A stretch of DNA of 64,000 bases from Streptacidiphilus rugosus AM-16 (lineage in GTDB: Bacteria; Actinomycetota; Actinomycetes; Streptomycetales; Streptomycetaceae), in the NCBI RefSeq assembly GCF_000744655.1, contig NZ_JQMJ01000001.1, positions 496,001-560,000 on the forward strand, in the 5' to 3' direction. The notes below the pieces were generated by a model. The model did no database searches, was not told the origin of the DNA, and saw only the letters and a list, made by a program, of their open reading frames with translations. Each line of letters opens with the position of its first letter. The stretch's first letter is position 1. The translations under genes were made by a program, and so were the position numbers. Below, piece after piece: positions 1 to 8,452 of this stretch.

Positions 1-807
1 GTGCGCGATGAAGTCGTGCGCACGAATCAGGTCGAGGGCGGTCTTGTGGGCGTGGTCAAGGCGCTGACGGCGGACCTTGCGGTGCAGGTCCGCGACCTTG
101 GTGACGGCCTTGTGGTGGTTGCCAGTGCGCTTGTCGCGGCGCACACACGGGAACCGGGCCAGGGCCTGCTGTGCGGCTTCGAGTCGCTCGGCGGCGGTGC
201 GGGCGTGGCGGGGGTTGGGCACGAACCCGCCGCCCGGGTCGGAGAGGAAGTTGGCTGTCCCGAGGTCGATGCCGACCACGGAGCCCGTTGTGGGCAGTGG
301 TTCGGGCTGTGCCTGTTCGGCGGTGAGGATGACGTACCAGCGCTTGCCCTCGCGCCTGACGCTGACGGTCTCCGACCACCGGGCGGTGCTGGTTGACCTT
401 CACGCAGCCCACGCCTTGCAGGCGCACGCGGGTGACGGGGTCGTGCGGGGTGGCATCCCAGCGGCACAGCCGTCGCCGTCCCTGGGGAAGTCCACCGTGT
501 CGAACCAGGCCACACCCCGGAACCGCGGGCAGCCGGGCGTCTCGCCAGCGTGGACGCGGCGGAAGAACGCCGCGAACGCCTTGTCCAGACGCCGCAGCGT
601 CGCCTGCTGGGACGAGAACGACCAGCGGCCCTGCCGCTCCGGGTCGAACACCCGGATCTCCTTGAGCTGCCCGGACTGGTCACCGTACTTGATGCTCGTC
701 TTGGAGACATGCCGGTAGGCGTCGCGGCGCTCCTGCAACGCGCCGTTGCAGAGCGAGCAGTGATCACGCAGCATCTCGCCGAGTGCCTGCGTCTGGCCCA
801 CGGTGGG
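1..807 (-). pseudogene. tnpB, compound element copy 1 (decayed, runs off window)
   Basis: IS200/IS605-type RNA-guided nuclease TnpB, decayed. The translation from a GTG at 801 (GQTQALGEMLRDHC) follows the intact tnpB at 60739-61983 closely until about position 455. There the frame is lost; the match resumes in another frame (KVNQHR) and continues to the left edge, where the RuvC-II segment (LIRAHDFIAH) is still readable. The upstream in-frame entry that keeps the other copies open is closed here by a TAA shortly after the IS110-internal GTG. Zinc finger and RuvC-III lie outside the window. One frameshift and one nonsense codon mean this copy is probably inactive. The first ten codons of the gene are on the far side of the IS110 element, at 3536-3565. 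Confidence 0.85.
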
Positions 808-2004
808 CTTCCCAATGCTGAAGTCAAGCCGCAGCGGTTACGGGAGGTGTGACTTGGTAGCACCGTCTGTCACGGATCAGAGCCCACAGGACGTTGACGC
901 GGCGGCGTGCAAGGGCGAGGACTGCTTGGACGTGCCGCTTGCCCTCGGCTCTCTTGCGGTCGTAGAAGGCACGGGAGTTGGGGTCGCATCGGACGCTGGT
1001 GAGCGCGGACATGTAGAAGACGCGCTGCAGGCGCCGGTGGTAGCGCTGTGGCCGGTGGAGGTTACCGCTGACCTTGCCCGAGTCCCTCGGGGCCGGGCAG
1101 ACGCCGGCGTACGCGGCAAGCCGGTCCGGGGTGGGGAAGGCGTCCAGGCTTCCGCCGACGGCGGCGAGGAACTCCGCGCCGAGGATCGCCCCGATACCGG
1201 GCACGGAGGTGATCACTTCGGCGAGCTCGTGCTCGCGAAACCGTCCCCTCGATGAGCTTGTCGGTCCCGGCGATCTTCTCGTTGAGGGCCATCACCTCCT
1301 CGGCCAGGGTGTGGACCATCTTGCCGATGGCCTTCTCCCCGGCCACGGCCCTGTGCTGCCGCTCGGCGGCCTCGACGGCCTTCGCAGCCAAGGCCTCGGC
1401 ACCGTATACCTTCCGGTTGCGCAGCCACGTCGCCAGCCGCTTGGAGCCGGCGCGTCGGATCGCCGCCGGGGTCTGGTAGCCCGCGAGCAGTCGCAGCGGC
1501 CCGGCATTGCCGAGGTCCAAGGCCCGTTCCACGGCGGGGAACATGCTGTTCAGCAGGGACCGAAGCCGGTTGGTGACACGAGTGCGGTCGGCGACGAGGT
1601 CCGCCCGGCGCTCGGTCAGCAGCCGCAGTTCGATGACGGCCTCGCCATCGAGACGGACGGGCTGCAGGTCGCGGCGCATCCTGGCCTGGTCCGCGATCAC
1701 CCGCGCGTCGCGGGCATCGGTCTTCCCCTGGCCGCGGTAGCTGTCGGTGGCACGGTTAACCGCGACGCCGGAGATGTAGACGAGCTCCTGCCCGTGGTTG
1801 ACCAACAGGTTGATCAGCAGCCCGGGCTCGCCGCCGGTCATGTCCATCGCCCAGGTCACCTCGCGGCCGTCAGCGATGGCCAGCACGTCCGCGATCAGCC
1901 GGATCAGCTCCGGCTCGTCACTGGCCACCCGCCGCGACAGCCGCGCGTTGCCCTCCACGTCCAGTGAGCTTGCTCCGCTTTGACGGACACCTTCGGTGTG
2001 GCGG

Positions 2005-2877
2005 TCAGGCCGCCAGGACGTTCTCGTAGCCGGCGGGAGTGCGGTAGCCGAGGCTGCTGTGCAGCCTGCGTATGTTGTACCAGCCCTCGATCCACTCGAA
2101 GATCGCGGAGCGGACAGCCGCCCGGCTCGGCCACGTGCGGTCGCCGATCAGCTCCCGCTTCAGGGTGGCGAAGAACGACTCCGCGAGCGCGTTGTCCCAG
2201 CACTGCCCGGTCCGGCCAACCGACAGGCGGACGCCGAAGTCTCTTGCTAGGGCGGCGAATTCGTGACTCGTGTATTGGCAGCCGCGGTCCGTGTGGAAGA
2301 TCACCGGAGCCGATGGGCGGCGGGTCCTGCAGGCCGCTCGCAGGGCGTCTGCGACCAGTTCGGTCCGCAGATGGTCGGCGGTGGCCCAGCCGACAACGCG
2401 ACGCGAGGCGATGTCGATGACCGTGGCCAGGTAGAGCCAGCCCTCCTCGGTCGCGATGTACGTGATGTCGCCGCACCAGCGCGCGTCCAGGGCCGTCGGG
2501 TCGGGCTGGAAATCGCGCAGGACCAGGTCCGGCCGGGAGGCCGCCTGCGGGTCCGGGATCGTGGTGCGGTGGCGCCGGCGGCGGTGTCGACCCTCAAGGC
2601 CTGCCTGGCGCATCAGCCTGGCGACCCGGCGGCGTCCGCACCGGTCGCCGCTCTGCTGGAGCTGCGCGTGGACGCGTGGGGCTCCGTAGCTTCCCCTGGA
2701 GTCCGCGTGGATGTCCGTGATCTTCGAGGTCAGCTCGGTGTCGCGGACGGCGCGGGGACCGGGCTCGCCGTTGCGGCGGGCGTAGAAGGCGGCACGGGAG
2801 ACCTGGAGCAGTTCACACGCTCGTTTGACGTTGTGACCTGCCTGCTTCTCCGCCTCGATGAACGGGTGGACCGTCAC
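2005..2877 (-). CDS. IS3-family transposase OrfB (DDE integrase)
   Basis: About 290 residues. It begins with the HTH_21-type helical segment (KQAGHNVKRACELLQVSRAA) and carries an rve integrase core. The DDE residues are recognisable in WCGDITYIATEEGW (first D), IFHTDRGCQYTS (second D) and WDNALAESFFATLKRE (E). The GTG start overlaps the orfA stop by four bases (GTGA), so it is either translated by coupling or reached as an OrfAB fusion by ribosomal frameshift, the usual IS3 mode. No frame disruption is seen, so the transposase is probably functional. Confidence 0.93.
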   Translation of the reverse strand: MTVHPFIEAEKQAGHNVKRACELLQVSRAAFYARRNGEPGPRAVRDTELTSKITDIHADSRGSYGAPRVHAQLQQSGDRCGRRRVARLMRQAGLEGRHRRRRHRTTIPDPQAASRPDLVLRDFQPDPTALDARWCGDITYIATEEGWLYLATVIDIASRRVVGWATADHLRTELVADALRAACRTRRPSAPVIFHTDRGCQYTSHEFAALARDFGVRLSVGRTGQCWDNALAESFFATLKRELIGDRTWPSRAAVRSAIFEWIEGWYNIRRLHSSLGYRTPAGYENVLAA

Positions 2878-3194
2878 CGGGTCTCCTTCGCGAAGAAAGC
2901 CGTGGCCCGCTTGAGAACCTCGACGTCCTCGCGCAGGCGGCGGTTCTCCCGCCGCAGCCGGGCCAGTTCCTCGCGTTCGTCGCTGGTCAAGCCGTCCCGT
3001 TGACCGGCGTTGACCTCGGCCTGGCGGATCCAGTCGCGCACCGCGGTCTCGGTCAGGTCGAAGTCCTTCGCGACCTGACCGACGGACCGGTCGCCGCGCT
3101 GGCACAGGTCGACGATCTCGGCCTTGAACTCCGGCGTGAACGAGCGCCTGGGCCTCGGCTTCTTCTTCCCCATGCTCTCCATGATGGACATCAT
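2874..3194 (-). CDS. IS3-family OrfA (HTH DNA-binding subunit)
   Basis: 106 residues with the HTH_Tnp_1 pattern: RRSFTPEFKAEIVDLC near the start, a recognition helix around TETAVRDWIRQAE, and a C-terminal leucine-zipper-like heptad (LARLRRENRRLREDVEVLKR) typical of IS3 OrfA. It binds the terminal repeats and multimerises with OrfB. Length and layout are standard for the family. Several in-frame ATGs cluster at the start (MMSIMESM); the one nearest the KKKPRPRR segment may be the true start. Confidence 0.92.
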   Translation of the reverse strand: MMSIMESMGKKKPRPRRSFTPEFKAEIVDLCQRGDRSVGQVAKDFDLTETAVRDWIRQAEVNAGQRDGLTSDEREELARLRRENRRLREDVEVLKRATAFFAKETR

Positions 3195-3359
3195 CCTTCC
3201 GGGGCCGAAGCCCCTGATCAGGAGTGTCCGTCAAACCGGATCAAGCCCACAGAACCAGCGTGTGGTGGTGGGTCTTGCCGCAGTCGGTCCCCGCCCAAAT
3301 CCGGCTCATCGCTCTCCATCAGGTCGTACTTGCCTTGCGCACCACGGACGACCTCGCCG

Positions 3360-3530
3360 GCATTGCTCTACACAGCGACCTTCTCGCACTTCCCAATCCG
3401 CGGCCGAGTCGTCGTGGGGAACCGGGCGGCCAAGCCCACAGAGCCACGGACGGCAGCCGCATGAAAGCCACACCCGGTTCCCCTGTGCGCCACAACCCTA
3501 CGAATGGCTGGGACGAACCCAAAAGGAAGG
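3360..3530 (-). ncRNA. Predicted IS110 bridge RNA, copy 1
   Basis: This is the non-coding left end of IS110 copy 1. An 11-bp perfect stem is formed by 3473-3483 and 3416-3426. Its loop contains TCATGCGGCT (minus strand, 3464-3455), which matches the tnpB target left half at 9 of 10 positions (target TCTTGCGGCT). Further on, ATTGGGAAG (3397-3389) equals the element's right end and GTAGAG (3371-3366) is complementary to its left end CTCTAC. The guide elements are conserved in this diverged copy. Assignment rests on the published IS110 bridge-RNA logic; the ends are estimates. Confidence 0.7.
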
Positions 3531-3535
3531 TAGAG

Positions 3536-3690
3536 CCGCAAGAGGAACTTGTACGCACGGATCACCCGGCCCACCCCCCTCTCGCGTGATGTGATCACGC
3601 TAGGACACGCCACTGACAACACAGCGTCCTCCGCCGCTGCGCGGCTCCGAGCCAAGGATGCGTTCCCTCCCCGGCTGGACCGCAGGGGTG
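3536..3690 (-). repeat. TnpB-element left end and first ten tnpB codons, copy 1
   Basis: The minus strand from 3565 reads V-I-R-A-Y-K-F-L-L-R, the canonical TnpB N-terminus, cut after codon 10 by IS110. Upstream sequence to about 3690 aligns with the left ends of copies 2 and 3 (GGGAGGGAA followed by ATCCTTGGC). The CCCC/GGGG hairpin is degraded here, so the outer boundary cannot be set exactly. Confidence 0.75.
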
Positions 3691-4027
3691 GCGGGGTCCG
3701 TTGGCTCGAACGAAGGATCGGGCCCTGCCGTCGTGCGAGCCGGGGATGACGGCCCGGGGCTGATGCGAGTTCCGATGATCTTGCATATTGCGGATCTGGG
3801 AGGTGTCCTCGCCGGACGCGATGTCGCGAATGAAGGGGAGCCGGTTCCCCGGTGGTCTCCGGCCCTGCCCCTTCGCGCATCGAATCCGGCCTTCCGCATC
3901 ACCCGACGGTGCGGCTCGGTGCCAAGTCCGTTGCGGCAGGCTCGCTGTGCGACGCAGTCCGCGGATCGAAGGAGCGGAGCGGAAGCCAGGTTTTCCGGCG
4001 CGTCGGACCGGCAAGGAGGAGGAGCAG

Positions 4028-4711
4028 TTGGCACCTCAGGCAGAGCGCACGCCGTCCTCGGCGCGCCCATCCGCCGTGCTCGTCCCGCTGGCGCTGGGGG
4101 ACTGGGTGGACGAGTTCACCGACGTCCAAGCCCAGGCGAACGGATTCCCTCTGCACGAGACGGCCGCTCGGCGTGGCATGATCGCGTCGCACACCGACGA
4201 GCCCGGCATCCGCTCGGTGGGTGCCTTCAACGTCGACCGGCTCGTCGGCTTCGCGTTCGGGGCCCCTTTCGACACCAGGTGGTCCTGGGCCGCGCGGATG
4301 ACGGATGCCCTTGCCGCGAACAGGAACTGGGCCGCCTATGGCGCGCCATTCTGGTTGTTGGAGATCCACGTCGTTCCTGGCCTGTGGCGCCAGAAGATCG
4401 GGACCAGACTCCTCGCCGAGCTTCTTTCAACAGCTTCCGATCAGTGGATCGGACTGACGAGGTTGGCCAGTGCGCATCGCGCGCGCCAGTTCTATGAACG
4501 CGCCGGCTTCTGTGACCTGCCGACCGTCCCAGCGCCGCCTGGCTACGTCGTGATGGGAGCGCCCCCGGTCACGCAGAGAGTGCCCGACACCTTCTGCGGT
4601 GACGGTAGCCGGACAATCGGTACCGCGAGCGCGTTCGCGAAGCCGTCACCCCGCCGCCTGCTCCAGCGAGGCGCGGTATCAGCGGCCGAAACGACGCGGA
4701 GGCAGACGTGA
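4028..4711 (+). CDS. GNAT-family N-acetyltransferase
   Basis: Predicted acetyl-CoA-dependent acetyltransferase; substrate unknown. The central half shows GNAT motif A (VVPGLWRQKIGTRLLAEL, acetyl-CoA pyrophosphate loop) and motif B (ARQFYERAGF) near the C-terminal end of the fold. The frame is open further upstream, but a TTG at 4028 preceded by GGAGGAGGA is the best start, giving about 227 residues. The final ~45 residues go beyond a normal GNAT fold and may be poorly conserved. It is followed after 74 bp by an AraC regulator in the same direction, which may control it. Confidence 0.8.
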   Translation: MAPQAERTPSSARPSAVLVPLALGDWVDEFTDVQAQANGFPLHETAARRGMIASHTDEPGIRSVGAFNVDRLVGFAFGAPFDTRWSWAARMTDALAANRNWAAYGAPFWLLEIHVVPGLWRQKIGTRLLAELLSTASDQWIGLTRLASAHRARQFYERAGFCDLPTVPAPPGYVVMGAPPVTQRVPDTFCGDGSRTIGTASAFAKPSPRRLLQRGAVSAAETTRRQT

Positions 4712-4785
4712 TCGGTTGTCTCGCCGGTTGCGCTCATTTCGGCGAAGGCAAGTCGGGCGCCGGGAAGGTACGCTGACACGTCACG

Positions 4786-5694
4786 ATGGTCAATACCAGA
4801 CGCGCCGCCCAGGAAAAGATTCCCGAGGTCGTGTTCGCGGCCCGGCCGGGGACGCCCGCCGGCGCTGAGGTGATCTCCCTGGCGGATCTGCGCGCCCGGG
4901 TGCGTCCCGAGCGGCTTGCCGCACCCCAGCGCCCGGACTTTCACCATCTGCTCACTCTCACGAGTGGCCGCCTGCACCACACGGTCGACTTCACCGGGTA
5001 CGTCCTGGAAGCCGGGAAGTGGCTGTGGGTTCACCCCGGACAGGTGCACCAATGGGGGGACATCAGCCGGGCCGAAGGGCATCTCGTGCTGTTCCAGCCA
5101 GGATTCCTCGACCCGGCCACCGTCACGGCGGCCCGCGTGGATGACCCGTACGCGCCGGTCCTCTATGCCCCCGTCGCTGGCGACGCCCAGGCTGTACGGT
5201 TCGCCCTCGAACACTTCCGCCTGGAGTTCCAGGACCTGGAACCTGTCTCCGGGGACATCCGCGTCGCCGTCATGCGGCACCTGCTCGCGGTTCTCGTACT
5301 CCGGCTCACACGTCTCACCAACGTTGTCGGCGGCAGTGCCCCCGTACCCCCGGACCCGGCCTATCTGCGGTTCCAGGACGCCGTCGAGCGCGGTTTCGCA
5401 CGGAGTCGACGGGTCGAGGACTACGCACGGGCTCTCGGCTACTCGCCGCGCACTCTTTCGCGCGCCACACGCTCCAGCGTCGGTGCCGGTGCCAAGGAGT
5501 TCATCGACCGCCGCGTGATGCTGGAGGCCAAGCGACTGCTGGCCCACAGTGACCAGAGCGCGACCCAGATCGCCGTGCGGCTCGGCTTCCCCAGCGCCAC
5601 CAACTTCAACAAGTACTTCCACCAGCGGGCGGGCCAGACCCCGCTCGCCTTCCGGGCCACTGTCCGCGGCGGCACGCCGCTGCCGACGGCATGA
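4786..5694 (+). CDS. AraC-family transcriptional regulator
   Basis: 302 residues. The N-terminal half is a cupin-like sensor (HHLLTLTSGRLHHTVDFTGY, WLWVHPGQVHQWG). The C-terminal ~100 residues form the double HTH: first helix pair around VEDYARALGYSPRTLSRATR, second around SATQIAVRLGFPSATNFNKY, ending with the typical FHQRAGQTPLAFR. It is probably an effector-responsive activator of a neighbouring gene; the convergent MFS exporter and the upstream GNAT gene are candidates. ATG at 4786 fits the family. Its last 256 bp are overlapped antisense by the MFS reading frame. Confidence 0.88.
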   Translation: MVNTRRAAQEKIPEVVFAARPGTPAGAEVISLADLRARVRPERLAAPQRPDFHHLLTLTSGRLHHTVDFTGYVLEAGKWLWVHPGQVHQWGDISRAEGHLVLFQPGFLDPATVTAARVDDPYAPVLYAPVAGDAQAVRFALEHFRLEFQDLEPVSGDIRVAVMRHLLAVLVLRLTRLTNVVGGSAPVPPDPAYLRFQDAVERGFARSRRVEDYARALGYSPRTLSRATRSSVGAGAKEFIDRRVMLEAKRLLAHSDQSATQIAVRLGFPSATNFNKYFHQRAGQTPLAFRATVRGGTPLPTA

Positions 5695-6956
5695 CGGTCG
5701 TCCCGTGGACGCGTCGCCTCGCGCCCTTCTTCGGTGCGCAGACCCGGGCCGCGGGCCCGGAAGGCGATGAGCGCTGCGGCTGCTGCGGCCGGGACCAGGC
5801 CGAAGGCGGCCATGCTGACGCGCGGTCCCACCTGGGTGATGAACCAGCCGACCAGGGGACCGCCGAGCGGAGCCGTGAACGCGACGGTGTAGACGCCCAT
5901 GACCCGGCCCCTCATCTCGGGCAGCGCGGCGAGTTGGGCGGCCGCGCTGCTGGTGACGTAGAAGACGGTGCCCAGGGCGCCGACAAGGGCCAGCATCAGT
6001 GCGAATGACACCGTTCCGGGGGCGAGGGCGCCCACTGCTTCGCTGACGCCGAACAGGCCTGCGGTCACCGCCAGCATCCGGATCCCGGCATGCGGGCGAT
6101 GCGCGGCGACCAGGGCCCCGAGTAGAGATCCCGCACCCGTGCCGGCGCTGAAAAGCCCGTACCAGCCCGGCCCGACATGGAAGACATCGGAGGAGAAGGA
6201 GGTCAGCACGACGGGGAAGTTGTAGCCGAACCAGCCGACGAACCCGGCCAGGATCACGGTCCGGGCCAGGTCGGATCTACTGCGGACGTAGCGGAGACCC
6301 TCGCGCACCTGCCCCGGGGAACGCCGTGATCGGGTGCGTGCGTGCAAGTCCTGAGGACGGATGAGCAGCAGGCCCGCAACGACGGCGCCGAAGGAGGCCG
6401 CATTGAGGGCAAACGCCTCACCGCTGCCCGCAGCGGCGATCAGAGCCCCGGCCGCCGCAGGTCCCACCAGCCGACTGGCGTGCCAGCTGGCTTGGCTCAG
6501 GCCCACAGCGCTGTGGGCGTCTGCGTCCGGCACGAGCTCGAGAACCAATGCTTGCCGGGCAGGGGTGTCGAAGGCCTGTACGGCTCCCAGGAGACCAGCC
6601 AGCACGTAGACGTGCCAGATCCGCACGGTACTGGTGAGTGTGAGCGCGGCCAGGGTCGCTGCCAGGACGCCCATGGTCGACTGGGTCACGATCAGGACCC
6701 GACGGATGGGGAAACGGTCTACGAGCGTGCCTCCGTACAGGCCGAGCAGCAGCATCGGCAGCCCCTGGAGTGTTCCGGAGAGCCCGACGGCGACCGGGCT
6801 TCCGGTGAGGGTGAGCACCAGCCAGCTCTGGGCGATCCGCTGCATCCACGTGCCCGCGTTGGACACGGTCTGCCCGAGGAAGAAACATCGGAAGCTGCGG
6901 ACCCGCAGGGCATGGAACCCGCCGGGCCTCGGGCGGACGGTGGATGTGGTGGTCAA
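5439..6956 (-). CDS. MFS transporter, EntS/MFS_3-like exporter
   Basis: 505-codon frame for a 12-TM drug or siderophore exporter. The N-terminus has the family segment TWMQRIAQSWLVLTLTGS and the loop 2-3 motif around GGTLVDRFPIRRVL. The start is a TTG at 6956 with GGGAG about seven bases upstream. The recognisable protein ends near 5740 (ALIAFRARGPG). The rest of the frame is antisense to the araC gene and reads as arginine/serine-rich noise, so the true stop was probably lost by a small mutation. Paralogous to the exporter at 13137-14444. Confidence 0.83.
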   Translation of the reverse strand: MTTTSTVRPRPGGFHALRVRSFRCFFLGQTVSNAGTWMQRIAQSWLVLTLTGSPVAVGLSGTLQGLPMLLLGLYGGTLVDRFPIRRVLIVTQSTMGVLAATLAALTLTSTVRIWHVYVLAGLLGAVQAFDTPARQALVLELVPDADAHSAVGLSQASWHASRLVGPAAAGALIAAAGSGEAFALNAASFGAVVAGLLLIRPQDLHARTRSRRSPGQVREGLRYVRSRSDLARTVILAGFVGWFGYNFPVVLTSFSSDVFHVGPGWYGLFSAGTGAGSLLGALVAAHRPHAGIRMLAVTAGLFGVSEAVGALAPGTVSFALMLALVGALGTVFYVTSSAAAQLAALPEMRGRVMGVYTVAFTAPLGGPLVGWFITQVGPRVSMAAFGLVPAAAAAALIAFRARGPGLRTEEGREATRPRDDRHAVGSGVPPRTVARKASGVWPARWWKYLLKLVALGKPSRTAIWVALWSLWASSRLASSITRRSMNSLAPAPTLERVARERVRGE

Positions 6957-7117
6957 GGCTGCTCCCGGCCGGTACGAGGGTGCGTCACCGACCCGCGGAG
7001 GACACGGGTGGCACAGGCGGTCACCGTCCCATCCCGCCGAACCACCGGCTTAGCCCCGCACGCAGCCGACCGGGCAACTTCGGCTGCCCGCTGACAACTC
7101 GTGGCCATGTCTACTCG

Positions 7118-8447
7118 GGGCTGATTCAAAGTCCTGGTGATCTTGCGTCTGGGCTGGTCACGGGATGTTGAGGAGGTCGAGCGGGCGGGTGAAGGGCTCG
7201 TGGGAGACGTGGTGGGGGCCGGCGGCGATGCTGGTGTGGTCGTGGTCGCGGGGGGTGTGGATCGCGAGGTTGTGCAGGGTGGCCGTGTTCTCGGGGCCGT
7301 GGCCGGTGCGGATCTTGGAGGCGTCCTCGCCGAAGGCGGTGTCGCGGACGAAGTGGAGTCGGTTCTCGGTGGTCCGTTGCGAACGGGCCAGCTCTCCGAT
7401 CCGCTGCGGTGAGGCCTGCTGGTGGGGCAGGTCGGTGAGCGCGTAGAGGGTCTGCCGGGTTCGTTTCCCGGTCTTTGAGGTCGGCGCGGTGGCGGGTGAT
7501 CTTCGCGGCCTGGGCGGCGTGGGGGAGGTCCAGGCCGAGGTCGGTGACGGTGAGCATGCGGGTCACCCGGGTCTCGCGGCGATCGTGCCCGGTGCCGCGC
7601 CGGTGGTGCCGGGCGGTGACGTCCCTCCAGGGTGGTTGCCGCAGCGTGCGGTGCACAGCGGGCTGGTGGGCCTTGACCACGAGCACGTGATGGGCCTTTT
7701 TCTCCTCGACCAGGAACCGGGCGTGCGTGCGCTGGGTGTGCAGCGTATCCGCGGTCACGACGACCCCCTTCCAGGTCGAACGGCACGAGGAGAGCCGCGA
7801 AGCGGGTGATCTTGTTCGTCTTGTCCGGCATCCGTAACCGCGTCACGGTTCGCTCGGTGCCGGTCATCGCGGCGAGCAGGTGGGCGGCGGGCGGATCACC
7901 GTGCCGCGAGCCGCGGCTGCTGTTGCCGTCGACCGCGAGGGTGTCCGCCGCGAGCGGGTCGCCGCCGGGTGAGGTCTGCCGGGCCACCTGGGCAGACGGT
8001 GCCGATGACCCGGCGGATCGTCGAGGTACTGGACGCGAGGCACACGCCGAGAACGCCGACGGCCCGCGCCGAGCCGGGACAGGGTGTGCTGTGGGGCTGC
8101 GGCGGCCCCCTGTCCGATCGCCCGGAAGGAACGCGCCCCGGCGAGCACCGCCGAGGCCGCGACCAGCAGCACGCTCACCAGCGGGTGACGCTGGCCGCGC
8201 CGGTCACGCGGATCCGGCAGCGATGAGAGTCGATCCACCAGACCAGTGCCCCATGCGAGTCGACGCACGGGTGCAGAGCAGGGGGCGGCAAACTGCCGGC
8301 ACATCGAAACTTCAGGTTGGCACAGGCGACTTGGCGGTCACCTGCCCAACCGGAGTTTCGCTGCTTCCGACACGGCCCTGCCAGCCCAGGACCCACCCCA
8401 CCGACCTGCAGAACCACATGATCACCAGGACTTTGAATCAGCCCTTG
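7118..8447 (-). mobile_element. Dead ISAs1-family element flanked by 12-bp direct repeats
   Basis: Terminal inverted repeats GGGCTGATTCAAAGTCCTGG (7118 rightwards and, inverted, ending at 8444) bound a frameshifted ISAs1 transposase. The N-terminal part is readable on the minus strand (SSLPDPRDRRGQRHPLVSVL, AVLAGARSFRAIG) and a middle part around 7758-7500 (VEEKKAHHVLVVKAHQP). At least two frameshifts separate them. CATGTCTACTCG occurs on both sides (7106-7117 and 8448-8459). That repeat contains the TAG stop of the toxin-like gene, so the element landed right behind it without damaging it. It cannot move by itself. Confidence 0.85.
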
Positions 8448-8452
8448 CATGT

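Larger units (their letters stand above)
1965..3249 (-). mobile_element. Intact IS3-family insertion sequence with CAG target duplication
   Basis: The ends are imperfect inverted repeats: TGAGCTTGCTCCGCTTTGAC on the left and TGGGCTTGATCCGGTTTGAC on the right (reverse complement), both continuing into GGACAC. CAG at 1962-1964 is repeated at 3250-3252, and removing the element plus one CAG restores the IS110 reading frame seen in the other copies. This fixes the element at 1285 bp, typical of IS3. It carries two overlapping ORFs, orfA and orfB, both intact. Confidence 0.95.
824..3309 (-). pseudogene. IS110-family transposase, copy 1 (split by IS3 and frameshifted)
   Basis: DEDD-type IS110 recombinase, broken. 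The start (MSRIWAGTDCGKTHHH) lies at 3309. After codon 20 the gene is cut by the IS3 element at 1965-3249, then resumes at the valine-glutamate-glycine-asparagine segment near 1960. An extra G in a G-run near 1243-1247 shifts the frame, and the C-terminal part (MITSVPGIGAILGAEFLAAV) continues to a stop at 824. The C-terminal Transposase_20 domain with the SGKVSGN segment is otherwise preserved. Compared with the intact 398-residue copies, this one cannot make a full protein. Confidence 0.9.
808..3535 (-). mobile_element. IS110-family element copy 1 inserted in tnpB, carrying an IS3 insertion
   Basis: Relative to an uninterrupted tnpB, foreign sequence begins at CTCTAC (reading the minus strand from 3535) and ends at ATTGGGAAG (816-808). 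The same two ends bound the element in copies 2 and 3. As usual for IS110 there are no terminal inverted repeats. This copy is clearly diverged from copies 2 and 3 and contains a 1285-bp IS3 element, so it is the oldest of the three insertions. It lies after tnpB codon 10, exactly as in the other copies. Confidence 0.85.

Noticed and set aside
4543..5622. 359-codon minus-strand frame opposite the GNAT and araC genes
   Set aside because: Antisense shadow of araC; AraC HTH and cupin motifs are unmistakable on the plus strand.
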